From NCBI GenBank assembly GCA_036365145.1, contig JAEOAD010000024.1, positions 17,175,501 through 17,239,500 of the forward strand: a stretch of DNA of 64,000 bases, read 5' to 3'. Positions 22,751 through 33,889 of this stretch are shown piece after piece. Position numbers and translations under genes: made by a program. Each line of letters begins with the position of its first letter. The first letter of the stretch is position 1. This DNA comes from Orientallactaga sibirica. Lineage: Eukaryota > Chordata > Mammalia > Rodentia > Dipodidae. Below the pieces are notes generated by a model. That model was not told the DNA's origin. It did not search any database and saw only the letters and a list, made by a program, of their open reading frames with translations.

Positions 22751-25114
22751 TATAAGAACATACAAGTATAATCCAGCATGCTTGTGGGACAGGTTTACAT
22801 AGCTGAATCTGATCAGCAAAACAGTAGACTGCTAGAAACTCCGATTGCATGAGATTATTTCAAATCTGTTGCAAACCATGGGAATTTCTCTGAATAAACT
22901 ACTGAAGGTTTCGGATAGAGTTGTGGAATAGGTTTTGCTGCAGGCTCAGAAAGTTTGACATGGCATCAACAGCAAAAAGGAAGCCACATCTGTGTGAATA
23001 ACATGAAATCTTGTGTTTGTTGTTAACCAAGACACAGGGCAAAATTCTTTCAAAGATGTGCCCATAATGAAACCCCTGCTGAACGAATGGGATTTATTGT
23101 TCAAACAGACACGCCTCACGTTGTAATGGAGTGGATCTAGCAAGGAAGAGAACCAGGGGGTTCAGTCAGAGGGACTGGGATGTAAAGTTGTGAGGGAAAC
23201 CATTTGCACAGTTAACAAGATAAGCGAATCACGCCTTGCTTGACCAGTCTGGGGAGTGGCCAGTCACCATGGTCACCTTGCCCACTTGCGTCCTCAACTT
23301 CTTTGTCCTCATTCTGAAAGCTACTGACTGACTCATTTTCCTCTTTTTGGCCTTGAACGACACGATTATGACTTGTAATAGATTATATGACTGGCTTATA
23401 ATTCACAATAGCCCTTCCCCCATACTGTCTATTAGAAGCTAACTGCTATCTTATTAATGTGTGTCTAGCTACTTAACCCCAGTGACCAAGGGGAGTCTGG
23501 AGCGAGTTCCTGGTAACATTTTTGCAAGTATTCATCCTAGAAAAACCACTCAAATTAATTTGATTCAAACTTACCTATCAAACAGACTTCTACCATGTAC
23601 TAGAGACCAGGGCCACAAGTATGGATAAGAAAATGGTATCCCTTTCCTAGTGCACAGAGAAGAACAGCTGGAAAAAGATTTCTGTAATATATTTTGAACT
23701 TTATGACTTGTTCAAGTAGTGATCTGTTCCAGGTGAAAGTGATTAGTGAAGAAGTACAGAGAGGAGCCTCAAAAAATCTATATCTAATTAAATCCTCTGC
23801 ACGAAGAATCAAATGGATGTTCCACCCCCTCCTTTGGAATCATTAAACACCCGTGCATATGTATCTTGGTGTTGTAAGAGAAAAGCACTTACAAATGCGT
23901 CCCATTTCAGAATTTCTCAGTGGCTAATTTCTGCTGACTCCACACTGCTAACCATCATGAAGTGGTAGCAATAACAGTTGGTACCATGAATACAATGTGA
24001 AATAGTCCCCATGCCTCCTTCATATCCAGAAAATAAAATATTGAAGATAATGTCTTTGTTTTGTCAGAACTGAAGTGTGTGCACACACCACGGACATACG
24101 ATGAACAAATAACCATTCCCAGCAGCTGACTGATTGCATTCGGCTTGTGCCAGCAGCATATGGAAAATGCAGTTTATTAAAGGTAACAACTTGAGAGTGA
24201 AAAAAACAGTCGATAAACTTTCAAAATCTGAGACTGTGAGAAATATCAGTAAATGGGAGCAGTGGTCACTAAATACCTGTTCCACTGATAATTCTTTAAT
24301 GCTTCCAGATAATTATGTGGCATGAGTGGAGAAGAGATTTGGAAAGGAGGGAATTGATATGGTTACTGGGCGTTTTAAAAAAGCAAGCTCTTTGTGTGGA
24401 CGTTTAAAGACTTCTGGTAGAACTGGGACGTAGTTTTTATGAAACTCATAACGAATTTTATTTTACCGCTCAGAAATGAAATCTTGGCACACTTGATAGA
24501 AAGTAGTTTGAGAGTGCATAATAGTGTAATTTCCTTTTTTACAATATTCATGAAAATTGTCATTGACTCTCTTAGATCATCAGCTGAACAGGGAGAAATC
24601 TACATGTCAAATGAGCCCAGGCCATTGAACATGTCCAAATGACAAGAGAGTCTTCCATCTTCAAGTATACACTTTGATTTTTGGAGTACCAGTAATAGAT
24701 AGTTTTCTATTTGACATCGTTTCATATATTTGAAATAATGACTATGTTTCCCTGTTGGCTTCTCAACTGCCTAGGATAGTTTCCTGGTCCTTTGGTTGCC
24801 TCTCTTAATCAAAGATTCCCATATTCCTCATCATTCTTAAAGAACTTCAGAAAACATTCTACTTTGTGTCTTATAATAGGACGCTCAAATTGGAAGATGC
24901 TGTAGTGTGATGTGAACAGTTCAGAGCAGAGTGAAAGTGTTGTTATCTGCCAAGATTTGAACACTGAGATTCTGTCCATGGAGCCTAAAACTAAAGCAAC
25001 ATTTTACTTTTCATTATACCACTGACTCTCATTAAGCTTGTAGTCAACAAATGTTTTACCTCCCGAAGCCAAGGACTTTCTTTGTCTTCCCATGTATTTG
25101 AAAGGCTTTTTGGT
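22751..25114. other. mostly unique DNA
   Basis: No gene. Open frames of up to about 75 codons on both strands at 22946-24642 lack domains. TTCTACCATGTACTAGAGACC at 23588 could be part of a very old mammalian repeat. Confidence 0.45.
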
Positions 25115-25452
25115 GTTTTATAGCCATTAAGATTCTATATCAAAATGACACCAAGTAACAAATATTGGTGAATATATAGGGATATTAAAACAGCTAATAA
25201 AAATGTAGACTGATGATTAGTGTAGCCATTATGAAAAACCATATGAAGTCTTTCAAAAATATCTTAAAAATAGAATTACTATATAAAAAGTGGTCCTATT
25301 TTGGGGTACAAATCTAAATAAACTCAAATCAGGATGTTGAACAGATATTTGCTCACTCATGTTTATTAGAACAGTCTTCATTTTCGCTAACATGAGATAA
25401 CACAAATTTGGTATAGACATACTATAAGCTATTATGTAGCCCTAAGAGTTGT
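25115..25452 (+). mobile_element. ancient LINE-1 (L1M-type) 3' fragment
   Basis: Sense-strand L1 3' sequence: ATATTGGTGAATATATAGGG, ATTAGTGTAGCCATTATGAA, AAATAGAATTACTATATAAA, ACTCAAATCAGGATGTTGAA and TAAGCTATTATGTAGCCCT. All are classic for the ORF2 end of L1M. Non-functional. Confidence 0.8.
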
Positions 25453-25458
25453 ATTAGT

Positions 25459-25825
25459 GGGCTGAGAGATAGATGTCTCAGTGGTTAAATGTCCCTCCCT
25501 GAACAAGCATGAGAATTCGAGGGGTTGGGCCTGAAACGAACCAAATTTGAGTTTCCTGATCCCATGTAAATACCTTTGTGTGGCTACATATGCCTGTAAC
25601 CTCAGTCCTGCAAAGGAGACCAGAGACCAGGGGATCACTAAGGAAGCTCTAGAATCTGTAAAAGACTCCAGCTCAAAATAGAATGGGAGGAGGAACAATA
25701 AAGCAGCCCACCCAAGCATCTGTTCTGGCCACCACAGGAAAGTGTTCCCCTCTGTAGGCAAACACGTGAGGTACTGCCAGGACACATACATGCAAATACA
25801 CCACAAGCACACACATACCAAAAAA
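25459..25825 (+). mobile_element. B4-like composite SINE
   Basis: Head GGGCTGAGAGATAGATGTCTC, a B1-like centre (TGTGGCTACATATGCCTGTAA) and a CA/CATA-rich tail. It follows the L1M fragment directly. Confidence 0.7.
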
Positions 25826-25835
25826 GTGTAGCTCT

Positions 25836-26910
25836 TTTTTTTTATTAAAAAAATTCATACATGAACATACGTACTTTGATCATAATCCCCTCCCTTTACC
25901 TTCATTCACGCTATTTCATTGAGAAGCCTCTTCTTTTCAATGAGTCCCTCTTGTATTTTGATGTCCTTATTTATTTTCTTTATCCCTCCCCCATGTCGAA
26001 ACGCTGGTGGGCTCAGTAATGTTCAGGTTTTGTGGAGGTCATGACAGCTGTCAGAAGTCTTAGGACATGAAAGCGAGGATAGTCTCGTGCCTGGAGGTCA
26101 ATGTCCCAAGTGTTCCTTCTCACCCTCTAGCTCTCATATTCTTTCCACGCTAGAGGTGTGTCATTGAGTATTGAACACTCAACAGCCACTTACACTCAGT
26201 CCTTTGGAGAGCTTGGAGTCTCCCCAGTAGACACTGCCTCTTACCGATGGAAGCTTGTCTAGACAATTAGCAGCACTAATCGATGGGCATAAACATAATT
26301 ATTAGGGGGGGTTTGATGAGTACATCATGTCCTTTTATTCAAATAGTAGTAGCTTTTTCCCCCAGATCTATGACTTTCTCAGCTATAGACTTTCAGTATT
26401 ATTAGGTATGGATTCTCTTCCATGGACCAGGCCCCATATCCAATCAAAAGAGCAGTTGGTTGCCCTTATAACAGCCATGCCGCTACTGCACTAGTGGGTA
26501 CATCTTGCCTCTCTCACTGGTTGTATAGCAAGCAGGGTGGAGTCGTCATTAGGTAACACTGTTAATGACTCCTTTTCCCCAGCAGCCTGCAGAGCACGTT
26601 CCTACATTATGCCAGCTGTCAGCAGGGAGGAGGCTTCCAGCTCAGTTCCAGTTTATTTAATGTCCTGCAAATGACACATGTGGTATCTTCAGCAGTAGGG
26701 TCTTACCATCTAGTTTGGGTGGGCAAACAATAGCCTTGGGAATAGCCTGTATTATTTTGAGGGACATCAGGGGGTCTCTCAGACCCACCACTCGCTGGGA
26801 GGTATCCACCTCTAGTAGTGGAGTTATTCTGCCACAAAGTATGGCCTCAGTGCATGGCACTGTCCACCTTCACAGGGAGTTTTTGCCCAATCATTCTCTT
26901 CTTCTTTAAT
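25836..26910 (-). mobile_element. rodent LINE-1 3' UTR, about 1.1 kb
   Basis: The T-rich left edge is the tail complement. Within it, ATGGACCAGGCCCCATATCC, CAGTTGGTTGCCCTTATAAC and AGCCATGCCGCTACTGCAC are hallmarks of antisense Lx-type rodent L1 3' UTR (from memory). No ORF2 sequence follows, so it is 5'-truncated. Frames at 26657-26909 fall inside it. Confidence 0.75.
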
Positions 26911-27160
26911 CTGAAATATATTTTTAAGTTAGTTTTAAATTAGTTTTGGTAAGCCCTCCCCCTCCTTCCCTTTCCCTCCATTCTCTTCCTATGATTTCCC
27001 ACCCTGTAGCCTTTCTATCCCCAGTACCTATATTTATACTGGTGTATCTCCCTTTCCCTCCCCCAGTATCCTCTCTCTTCATCCACCTTGTGACTCTTTT
27101 TAGCTCTCTGACCTTTACTTTGTCCATCACTGTAACCAAACTACCGGACATAAGGGAGGT
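26911..27160 (-). mobile_element. probable continuation of LINE-1 3' UTR (pyrimidine-rich)
   Basis: CCCTCCCCCTCCTTCCC-type tracts with interspersed text continue the 3' UTR style. The boundary is uncertain. Two overlapping 75-codon frames here reflect low complexity. Confidence 0.5.
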
Positions 27161-27488
27161 CTCAAGGAAATGAAGATTTATCTTTGTTCACAATTCTAGA
27201 GTTTCTTACATAGTCTACAGAAGTTGAACTTCCTGCTTTTTCTTATGAGGCCCAGGGCTCTAATGATAGAAAGTGGTTCAGTTAATTCTTTTTGCAATTA
27301 ATCCATGCAACAACTCTAAGTTGTTAGACACTGGGTTAGGAGCTCTGGGATGCAGTTGTGAGAGACAATTTCGGCAGACTTGGAGCTTAGAGTAAAGTGT
27401 GAATTAAGGTCATTAAACAAATAACGGCAGGTGAGAAAATTTGGGAAGCATTGTAATGTAATATTTGTATCAGCAATGTCTACCTGCA
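27161..27488. other. no firm feature
   Basis: GAAGATTTATCTTTGTTCAC at 27170 has the look of an antisense MaLR LTR 3' end, but it is too diverged to call. Confidence 0.35.
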
Positions 27489-27496
27489 TGTACCTT

Positions 27497-27713
27497 ATTT
27501 TTAAAACTATTTTATTTTATTTGAGAGGAGAGAAAAGAGAGAGAGAGAGAGAGAGAGAGAGAATGGGCACACCAGGGCCTCCAGCTGTTGCAAATGAACT
27601 CCAGATGCATGTGCCACTTTGTCCATATGGCTTATGTGGGTCCTGGGGAATTGAACTTGAGTCCTTAGGCTTCACAGGCAAATGCCTTAACTGCTAAGCC
27701 TTCTCTCCAGCCC
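27497..27713 (-). mobile_element. tRNA-derived SINE
   Basis: Minus copy with a (GA)n tract at 27538-27562 and 5' end GCCTTCTCTCCAGCCC. An 8-bp TSD TGTACCTT lies at 27489-27496 and 27718-27725. Confidence 0.93.
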
Positions 27714-27725
27714 AGCTTGTACCTT

Positions 27726-28698
27726 CTTCCTCAGGGCAGATAAATTTGCCATAGCAGAAGAGTATTCTCTCAGGTAAAATGTTACTTTTGTTCTAACTGA
27801 GATGTAGGTTCTCCATTTGAAACTCATTTTTGTGTTCCTGTTCAGGAAATAAAAACAAATAGATAAACATTCACTTTACAATGCATTTTTATATGCTAAT
27901 GATTGTTCTTCAAAGGATAATTCTTTAATATTCCTTCACAGTGAAACCCATTTGGTGCTGCCCTTTTGCTTATTTTCCAGTGATACTTTTAAAGAGTGAT
28001 ATCAGATTTCTTCACAGTCCTTATGTATAAGCAGAACAATACAATTCACCACAGTAAATCTGAAATGCCCTAAGCATATTAACATGAGTTTACATTGTAG
28101 ACTCTTTTAAGCTTTATGTCTTTCTACTTTCCAAACAATTTTGCATTTAATAAGCTATTTGAAGCCCTTTTCAAGAAGAATAAAGGCTTGTAAAGAAAAA
28201 TGTCAGATACTTAACCATCCCTTCATCCTAAAGCTGTTCTATCTCCCACTGTATAATTAAACCTCATCACAATTCTAATTTAAATAAAGACCAAACTTAG
28301 GAGAGATGTGCCAATGAGTAGGGGCTGTGACACCAGGGTGACATGTTTCCCCCACTATTGATAGAAGAGTCTAGGATGGGAAGTGGGAAATTAAATACAG
28401 TTGATTTTGGACTCAGGTTTTAACTCTTAGAGAACAACATTTTAATTTTTCAAAAGCTTAACACATATTATTTAAATAATATTGTGATAAAAGGTCACAT
28501 ACTATGAAATTATAGATAACATGCTTGAAAGAAGGAACTATAGTCCATCATACAAAGAAATATTATATTAAGGCTATATTTGCTTGATCTTGCCATATTT
28601 ATAAGTAGTGTGTAGATGATTTTGAGTATATGTAAGATTCTAGGTCCAAAATAATATGTCATATTCAAACTCTTCACTCCTAATATTTCTCATTTATT
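27726..28698. other. AT-rich unique DNA
   Basis: Nothing recognised. Confidence 0.5.
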
Positions 28699-28712
28699 AA
28701 AAAAGTCACAGA

Positions 28713-28950
28713 TGGGCTGGAGAGATGGCTTAGTGGTTAAGGCACCCACCTGCTAAGCCTAAGAATGCTCTTTCAGTTCTCCAGGTCCCACGTTTAGCCA
28801 GATGCAAAGTGACACAAGGGTGCAATGCCGCACTTGCCTGCAAGGGGGCACATGCATCTGGAGTTCGTTCACAGTGGCTGAGAGGCTGTTGGCATGCCCA
28901 TTCTATCTATCTCTCATTCTCTTTCTGACTTTCTCCAAAAAAACAAAACA
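28713..28950 (+). mobile_element. tRNA-derived SINE, long subfamily
   Basis: Carries the extra segment GGGTGCAATGCCGCACTTGC between the CCAGATGCA and CATCTGGAG motifs. TSD AAAAAGTCACAG / AAAAAGCCACAG at 28701-28712 and 28951-28962. Confidence 0.94.
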
Positions 28951-28962
28951 AAAAAGCCACAG

Positions 28963-29866
28963 TTTAAATTTTCTATACTGTGATGTGTTCAGTGGGTCCA
29001 TTTTCTAACCATGAGTGTAATATCCACTGCAGCCAGCAGCTGAGATGGAAAGGTAGCCACTCAAAGGACGGAGCATTAGGACCACATCAGGTTCAGGTAA
29101 GTAGATCATCACAATAATGTTTCTCCAGCAGATTGGTGCCTATCGACTGGGTCTGTCTAAAGCATTTTTTCCCCTAAGACTGCAGATTTTTAGATTGCTG
29201 AAATTGAAAACAGAGTTTCAGAATGTTTGACTTTTGCAGATATTTTCCCCCATGAATTCATTTAGGAACCGTGGATCATCATAATAATGTAATATATAAC
29301 CCCTTCTTCATTTTGTAAAATCAAATCACTTGAGTTCAAGAAACCATTATGTCAATATAATCACAGTGAGGTTTCCCTTATGTTAGGGAATCATTGAAGC
29401 AGTTATCATTTCCTCTGGCTCTCTATAGCTCCTAAGGTATAACATTAAATGAAAAAAAAAATTGTTCTCTATTAAGAATTATGACCATGGCCTCTTTATT
29501 ATACAAAGGTTGGTATGAGTTTAAGAAGTTCATGCTTGCTGTATATAGTCTAGATTTAGTTTTAAGAGAGAATAGATAATTCTTTTTGCAGTATGTTGAT
29601 ACAAAAGTTGTAAATAAAAGATATGAAAACAAAAAATTTGCTTTAATTTTTACTTTTTCCAAGATAGTAGAGGAATTTTTGTCCGTCTGTTTTACCTTCC
29701 AAACCTCTGGTTCACAGAAAACAAAAGAAATTGTTAAGATTAAGTAAATATTAAGCATTTCCTTAGGGACTCCAATATTAGTTCATTAATTTTGGATTTT
29801 AGTACATATGCGGATGGCCACTTAAATTTTCTTATTCCAGGTCTTCAATGTTAGCAACACAATGCT
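28963..29866. other. AT-rich unique DNA
   Basis: A 108-codon minus-strand frame at 29432-29758 is rich in F, L, K and Y, as expected for chance frames in AT-rich DNA. No domain seen. Confidence 0.5.
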
Positions 29867-29878
29867 GAATACCTTTGT

Positions 29879-30104
29879 GCTTTTTAAAATATTTTATATT
29901 TTATTTATTTATTAGCAACAGAGAGAGGGAAAGAGAGAGAGGGAGAGGAAGAAGGGGCACAACAGGGCTTCTAGCCACTGCAAACGAACTCCAGATGTGT
30001 GTGCCCCCTTGTGCATCTAGCTTATGTGGGACCTGGAGAATCGAACTGGGGTCCTTAGGCTTCGCAGGCATGTGCTTTAACTGCTAAGCCATTTCTTCAG
30101 CCAA
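29879..30104 (-). mobile_element. tRNA-derived SINE
   Basis: Minus copy with TSD GAATACCTTTGT / GAATGCCTTTGT at 29867-29878 and 30105-30116. The 5' end is mutated to GCCATTTCTTCAGCC. Confidence 0.94.
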
Positions 30105-30116
30105 GAATGCCTTTGT

Positions 30117-30787
30117 TATTGGCTGTAAATTCCTGCTAGTAAAAATGGTTTGAAAGTTGTTTGTTATACTTAAATGCTATGTAAAATTATTTGGAGTCAA
30201 TTAACCCAAGTAGTCTGGGAACAGATGTTATATGTCACTTGACTGACCTCCAACGGGACTGTGAAATGGGTAAGTTTCCCTGAAGGTCTCTGGTTTTCCC
30301 GATTTCTCTTAATTTTCAGCCCTTAATGCATTTCTTGCTAGTCCCTTGAAATTCTCTCTACTATATCAAAACTTGTTTTTATTTAGTTTGTATAGTTTAG
30401 GTTGGCCACTGATTTTAAATGGAAGGGAAACTTCAAGTTGAACAAATGAAAGAAAAAGCAATAGGTAAAACAGACCTTTTACCTTGTTGAATATTCTCAT
30501 GAAGGTGGTGATAGAACCTATTTTGCATAAAGGTAAAAACATTCAGGTAACACTTTAGTGTATGATGTTGTCCTAGGAAGTTCAGACTCTGAACACAGTA
30601 TGAGAGGGCTGAGATGGTGGAGAGCATGTACCTTTAACCCAGATTGTTTGAAACATATATGCATAATTTTACTTGACCTAAGAATGTCATAATATGTAAC
30701 ATTTGGACTTGAAATAATATGGCTCCCACCTAGTTGGCTTGGCTAGTGGTCTGTTGGTTTGTCATCAAACAGAAGTTGATATCAAAT
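30117..30787. other. unique DNA
   Basis: Nothing recognised. Confidence 0.5.
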
Positions 30788-30798
30788 AATGACATCTG

Positions 30799-30835
30799 GG
30801 CTGGAGAGATGCCAGTTCTCTCTCTCTAAAAAAAC
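30799..30835 (+). mobile_element. 37-bp internally deleted SINE
   Basis: Contains only the first 13 bases of the SINE head (GGCTGGAGAGATG), the end of the body with a short CT run, and an A tail. TSD AATGACATCTG / AATGACTTCTG at 30788-30798 and 30836-30846. The ends, including both TSDs, are intact while the middle is gone. Confidence 0.85.
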
Positions 30836-31127
30836 AATGACTTCTGCCCAATCTCATTCTCCTAAGAAAATTATTAATGAACATGCTTTTGTAAGTACTT
30901 TCCACCTAATACTCTAAGGAAAATATTGGGCCATTCTGTTCTAACAAGCTTCTTGCTAAACGTGATAGAAGTAAATTTCAACCACACTCTCATCAAAATT
31001 CATGATGAATTTATTTAACTATGAGACGTTGATCTGCTTTGGTATTCTACACTAACTAAATGTAAATGGGACTTTATGAATATTTATTTGGAAAGGAAAT
31101 CAAGAAGGACACACGTTTGATGCATAT

Positions 31128-31350
31128 GTAGAGAGCTAGGTGTGGCTGTGCACACCTTTAACCCTAGTTCTGAGGCAGAGACTAATTAGCCAGGTCACAT
31201 GAAAAAAGGTGAGCTCCATGTTACAGAGTGATCATGAATCAGGGAAACAAGGTGGAAGTGTGATACACGAGGACACTCGATGACTTCCTCTGCTCTCCGC
31301 CCACGTGTGTGTGCATGGGGTACCCACATCTACACACACGACAAATACTT
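31128..31350 (+). mobile_element. B4-like SINE, 3' part
   Basis: B1-like AGGTGTGGCTGTGCACACC with CCTTTAACCCTAG, then GACTTCCTCTGCTCTCC and a CACA-type tail. The tRNA-like head is missing. Confidence 0.55.
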
Positions 31351-31414
31351 ACTGCAGATAGTGGATGTCTGCAAGACGGGCAGAAAAATGAATCTGAGAG
31401 ATAAGAAAGATAAG

Positions 31415-31625
31415 GGGCTGGAGAGATGGCTTAGCAGTTAAGCATTTGCCTGCAAAGCTAGAGGATCCCTGTTCGATTCTCCAGGATGCACAAGGGGGTG
31501 CATGCATTTAGAGTTCGTCTGCAGTGGCTGGAGGACCTAGCGCACCCATTCTCTCCCTCTCTCTCTCTCTCTCCCCTGCCTCTCTCTCTCTCAAATAAAT
31601 AAATAAATAAAATATATTTTAAAAA
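31415..31625 (+). mobile_element. tRNA-derived SINE
   Basis: Near-consensus head and B box (TGTTCGATTCTCC), with a deletion of GTAAGCCAG before GATGCACAAGG. TSD AAGAAAGATAAG / AAGAAAGACAAG at 31403-31414 and 31626-31637. Confidence 0.95.
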
Positions 31626-31637
31626 AAGAAAGACAAG

Positions 31638-32264
31638 AAAAACCTGACTCTGAATAAGGATATTTACAAAATGAACCAAAAAGCAATATAGGCAGGGAAA
31701 ATGAATTGCTGTCAGATATTAAATAGCCATTAGCCACAGCTACGGAAATTCAAAGATAATTGAGGAGATAGCCAGACTTCAAGTACAATCAAATTTGCCT
31801 TGAATATAAACTGATTACAAATTGTAAGCCAGAGAAGTTTACAATGAGATCTTGTCAGGCGAAAGTAGTGCTTTGGGCTCTGTATTTAAAAGAGGGGCCT
31901 GTGAGAAGCCCTTTGGCCCTGCACAGAATCCCATGCAGGGATGTGCTTTCTCATCATAGGCAATTATCTTATAAAAACATAGCTCATAAGAGTTTCTAGT
32001 CTGACAGCCTTCATAATTTTGCCTTTCCTTCTCTAATTTTCTGCTATCAACATGTTGAACACGGTGCTACTTGATAACATTGCCAGTTGCCCCCAGATGA
32101 TCTGCCACACCTAAACCCAAATTAGAGAATGCATGGGGAGGGCTGATGGTCCACAGACAATGTAGTATGAATGAGACAGGCCAGCCATGGGAGATCACAT
32201 GATCATTTTCCCATTCTTCCTTTCCTTCCTTTTACTTTATAATAATCTGTATTTTTAAATAAAT
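31638..32264. other. unique DNA
   Basis: No repeat or gene recognised. Confidence 0.5.
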
Positions 32265-32499
32265 GTTTTATTTATTTTTTATTTATTTATTTATTTATTT
32301 ATGAGCAAGAAAGAAGCAGACGGAAAGAGGGAGAGAGAGAGAGAGAGGGAATAGGCATGTCAGGGCCTTCTACTACTGCAAACTACAGGTATTTGTGTCA
32401 CTTTGTGCATCTGGCTTTACGTGAGTACTGGTGATTTGAACCTGGGCCATCAGGCATTGCAAGAAAGTGACTTTAAACTGAGTCATTTCTCCAGCACAC
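32265..32499 (-). mobile_element. tRNA-derived SINE, diverged
   Basis: TTTA-repeat tail complement, GAGA tract, TGTCAGGGCCTTCTACTACTG, and 5' end GTCATTTCTCCAGCAC. Confidence 0.9.
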
Positions 32500-32506
32500 A
32501 AAGTTT

Positions 32507-32573
32507 ATTATTTTTTTATTTGTTTATTATTTGAAAACGGATAGATAGAAGGGAGACAGGCAGTGTTGCAGAC
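32507..32573 (-). mobile_element. SINE, tail part, split by LTR
   Basis: T-rich tail complement and purine tract of a minus-strand SINE. It stops at GGCAG, the target site of the LTR insertion. The rest of the element is at 32936-33097. Confidence 0.88.
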
Positions 32574-32935
32574 AGCTTTAGGTTCGCTGAGATGAACTTC
32601 CAGACCAGGCACAGTTATGGAAAGTTTTTTATTTTTTGTTACAGATCCAGGGGAAGTTCCAAAAGGCAGGAAAAGCAGCCTGCTTTCAACAGGGATAGAG
32701 AGAAAAAGCCAACCAGCCACCACAGCACACAGAGGCAGAAAAGGTCACACAGCACACTTCAGGAACTCCTGCTAACGAGCACATTTGCATATCTTTACAA
32801 TGGAATCTCAAACCCACCATTAACATCTTAAGACCAGCCCCCAGTGACATTGCCTCTAGGAAGGTGATTGCAGATGCAAACTATAAAGTAATAAAACAAT
32901 GAATATATTGGGGGACATATATTCAAACTACCACA
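32574..32935 (-). mobile_element. solo LTR, ~360-bp MaLR/ERVL-type family (copy 2), nested in SINE
   Basis: TGTTGCAGACAGCTTTAGG...TTCAAACTACCACA with perfect 5-bp TSD GGCAG at 32569-32573 and 32936-32940. The LTR-sense strand is minus. There is no provirus, so it arose by LTR-LTR recombination, as most solo LTRs do. Confidence 0.95.
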
Positions 32936-33097
32936 GGCAGAGAATGGGCATGCCAGGGCCTCTGGCCCCTGCTAACGAGCTCCAGATACATGTGCCTCTC
33001 TGTGCGCCTAGCTTTTTATGTGGGTACCAGAGAGTTGAATTCAGATCCTTAGGCTTTGCAGACAAGCTCCTTAAAGGCTAAGCCACCTCTCCAGCCC
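32936..33097 (-). mobile_element. SINE, body part, split by LTR
   Basis: Resumes with GGCAGAGAATGGGCATGCC and runs to CACCTCTCCAGCCC. Together with 32507-32573 it makes one complete tRNA-derived SINE. Confidence 0.92.
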
Positions 33098-33114
33098 ACA
33101 AACTTGATTTTTAA

Positions 33115-33300
33115 AAGGAATTTTAGTTTCACAGAAACATTGAGGGGAAAGGACACAGTTCCTACATAATTCTGTCTTTTACCCTAACCCTGCTGTCCAC
33201 TATTGACTTTCCTAATAATCCTTTAAACAGCTATGATCCATCAGAGAGTTCCCCATACTGGTTACCCTAACATCAGATCCTTGTTTTGACTATTAGATGA
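33115..33300 (-). mobile_element. ancient LINE-1 3' UTR fragment (possible)
   Basis: TTTCACAGAAACATTGAGGG, then CAGTTCCTACATAATTCTG, echoes the antisense L1M 3' UTR pattern 'TTCACAGCAAAATTGAG...CCCATATACCCC'. Limits are vague. Confidence 0.4.
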
Positions 33301-33707
33301 TTTCATGTTTCCCTGAAAGTTCCTCTGGGTATCTCGCAGAACTTCTCAGGCCCTCGTACTTCACGACGTGCTTTTACCCACTGAGCCATCCCTTCAGCAT
33401 TCCACACACTGAAAGTTCTCCATGTCTTTTTTTTTTTTTTCTTTATTTGAGGCAAGCCCAACAGACTGGCCTTTTTTATGAGAGAGAGGGAGGAGGATGA
33501 TTATGCAGCAACATCTGAGAATTGAACCATCAGGTATTCACTCAGGTTTTTGTGATCTCATATCTTTGTCTTTGCAAAAATTTGAAGCAGGTTTGTTGTA
33601 GTTTTTAGCATGTATTTGCCATTTCAACATTAGTGTGCAGCCCTCACCAAGGTTTTTCCCAAGACTACACATGGTTGACTAGCATAAACCATGGAGTATA
33701 AAAAAAC
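33301..33707. other. degenerate region
   Basis: CCCACTGAGCCATCCCTTC at 33378 and the T-run plus GAGAGAGGGAGGAGG at 33427-33498 hint at broken minus-strand SINEs. No gene seen. Confidence 0.4.
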
Positions 33708-33887
33708 ATTTTTAATATATTTTATTTATTTATCAATTTGAGAGAGGGGGTGGCCACCAGGGCCTCCAGCAACTGCAAACGATCTCCTGATGCATGTGTC
33801 TGGCTTATGTGGGTCCTGGAGGGTCGAACCTGGGTCCTTTGGCTTTGCAAGAAAATGCCTTAACCGTTAAGCCATCTCTCCAGCCCC
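33708..33887 (-). mobile_element. tRNA-derived SINE, internally deleted
   Basis: Minus copy lacking the CACCTTGTGCA segment (ATGCATGTGTCTGGCTTATG). 5' end GCCATCTCTCCAGCCCC is intact. Confidence 0.92.
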
Positions 33888-33889
33888 AA

